64,000 nucleotides of DNA from Lysobacter sp. KIS68-7 (lineage in GTDB: Bacteria > Pseudomonadota > Gammaproteobacteria > Xanthomonadales > Xanthomonadaceae): the NCBI RefSeq assembly GCF_021284745.1, contig NZ_CP089925.1:1735001-1799000 (forward strand). The letters run 5' to 3'. Position numbers and translations under genes: made by a program. Below, in pieces: positions 63,869-64,000 of the stretch. Under the pieces are notes generated by a model. The model ran no database searches, was not told the DNA's origin, and saw only the letters and a list, made by a program, of their open reading frames with translations. The number at the start of each line of letters is the position of its first letter. Position 1 is the first letter of the stretch.

Positions 63869-64000
63869 TCAGGGCCCCGCGGGGAGGTAGACGAGAGGCG
63901 CCGGGCTGAACTCGCCGGTCGCCAGCAGGGCTTTGCCATCGGGCAGCCAGGCGATGGCTTCGGCCTGGTTGAGCCAGGGCAGGGGCGTCGTCGTGCGCGG
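63869..64000 (-). CDS. C-terminal end of an unidentified protein (partial)
   Basis: The last 43 residues of a minus-strand gene run out of the window. The visible part contains LPWLNQAEAIAWLPDGKALL and ends ATGEFSPAPLVYLPAGP. The pattern EAIAWLPDGKALLATGE is typical of a blade in a WD40-like or lactonase-type beta-propeller, but the fragment is too short for a firm call. It lies upstream of the SPFH operon on the same strand with a 97-base gap that holds the double palindrome. Confidence 0.7.
   Translation of the reverse strand, partial: PRTTTPLPWLNQAEAIAWLPDGKALLATGEFSPAPLVYLPAGP

Overview
The window is about 64 kb of very GC-rich chromosomal DNA, dense with genes. Gene order and protein types point to a gammaproteobacterium of the Xanthomonadaceae, most likely Lysobacter or a close relative. 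The supporting signs are the kdsA-eno-ftsB-ispD-ispF-truD-surE-pcm-nlpD run, the ftsH-folP-miaA-hfq-hflX-hflKC-purA run, secreted M1, M2 and S41 peptidases, and adenylate-cyclase-type TPR membrane proteins that lack a cyclase domain. The genus is an inference from gene content, not from a marker gene. No rRNA, tRNA, CRISPR array, prophage or insertion sequence was seen.

Positions 1-11159 are housekeeping. They hold the end of kdsA, enolase, the divisome protein FtsB, two MEP isoprenoid enzymes (IspD, IspF), the pseudouridine synthase TruD, an Smr-domain protein on the other strand, then surE-pcm-yqaA-nlpD linked by start/stop overlaps. No rpoS follows nlpD. A short minus-strand pair (Mth938-like protein, YhbY) is back to back with rlmE-ftsH. 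Positions 11200-17016 hold an intrinsic terminator, two tandem paralogous TPR membrane proteins, folP and a PutP-type symporter. Positions 17006-23171 are miaA-hfq-hflX-hflK-hflC-purA, covering tRNA modification, RNA chaperone, ribosome GTPase, regulators of the FtsH protease and purine synthesis.

Positions 23181-49562 are more accessory. They include a small unknown protein, a secreted M1 aminopeptidase, a GNAT / MscS-like channel / large ATPase-BTAD regulator unit, and an RND efflux pair with a tiny conserved protein in front and an S41-type protease behind. A minus-strand MFS transporter with a small secreted protein comes next, then a Rieske oxygenase, a second Pcm-like methyltransferase, and a TetR regulator divergent from a flavodiiron-type metallo-beta-lactamase-fold protein. 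After these lie a PemK/MazF-type toxin without a clear antitoxin and followed by a structured intergenic stretch, an FMN reductase, Tex, a small winged-helix-like protein and an M2 (ACE-like) peptidase.

Positions 49622-56147 are all minus strand: an SPFH lipoprotein, a DUF1772-type membrane protein and a third TPR protein, then a putative zinc protein, minE, minD, minC and a GNAT protein in one tight run. Positions 56295-60456 carry a NarL-type two-component system, an SRPBCC-like membrane-anchored protein, a DUF423 protein and an AlkA-type glycosylase. Positions 60453-63772 are a minus-strand unit: an SPFH protein, an Arc-like ribbon-helix-helix regulator, a DUF4177 protein, a small membrane protein, a VanY-type peptidase and an acyltransferase. 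Two TGATATCA palindromes spaced one helical turn apart sit in its putative promoter. The window closes with the C-terminal end of one more minus-strand gene. No gene-free stretch exceeds about 200 bases.
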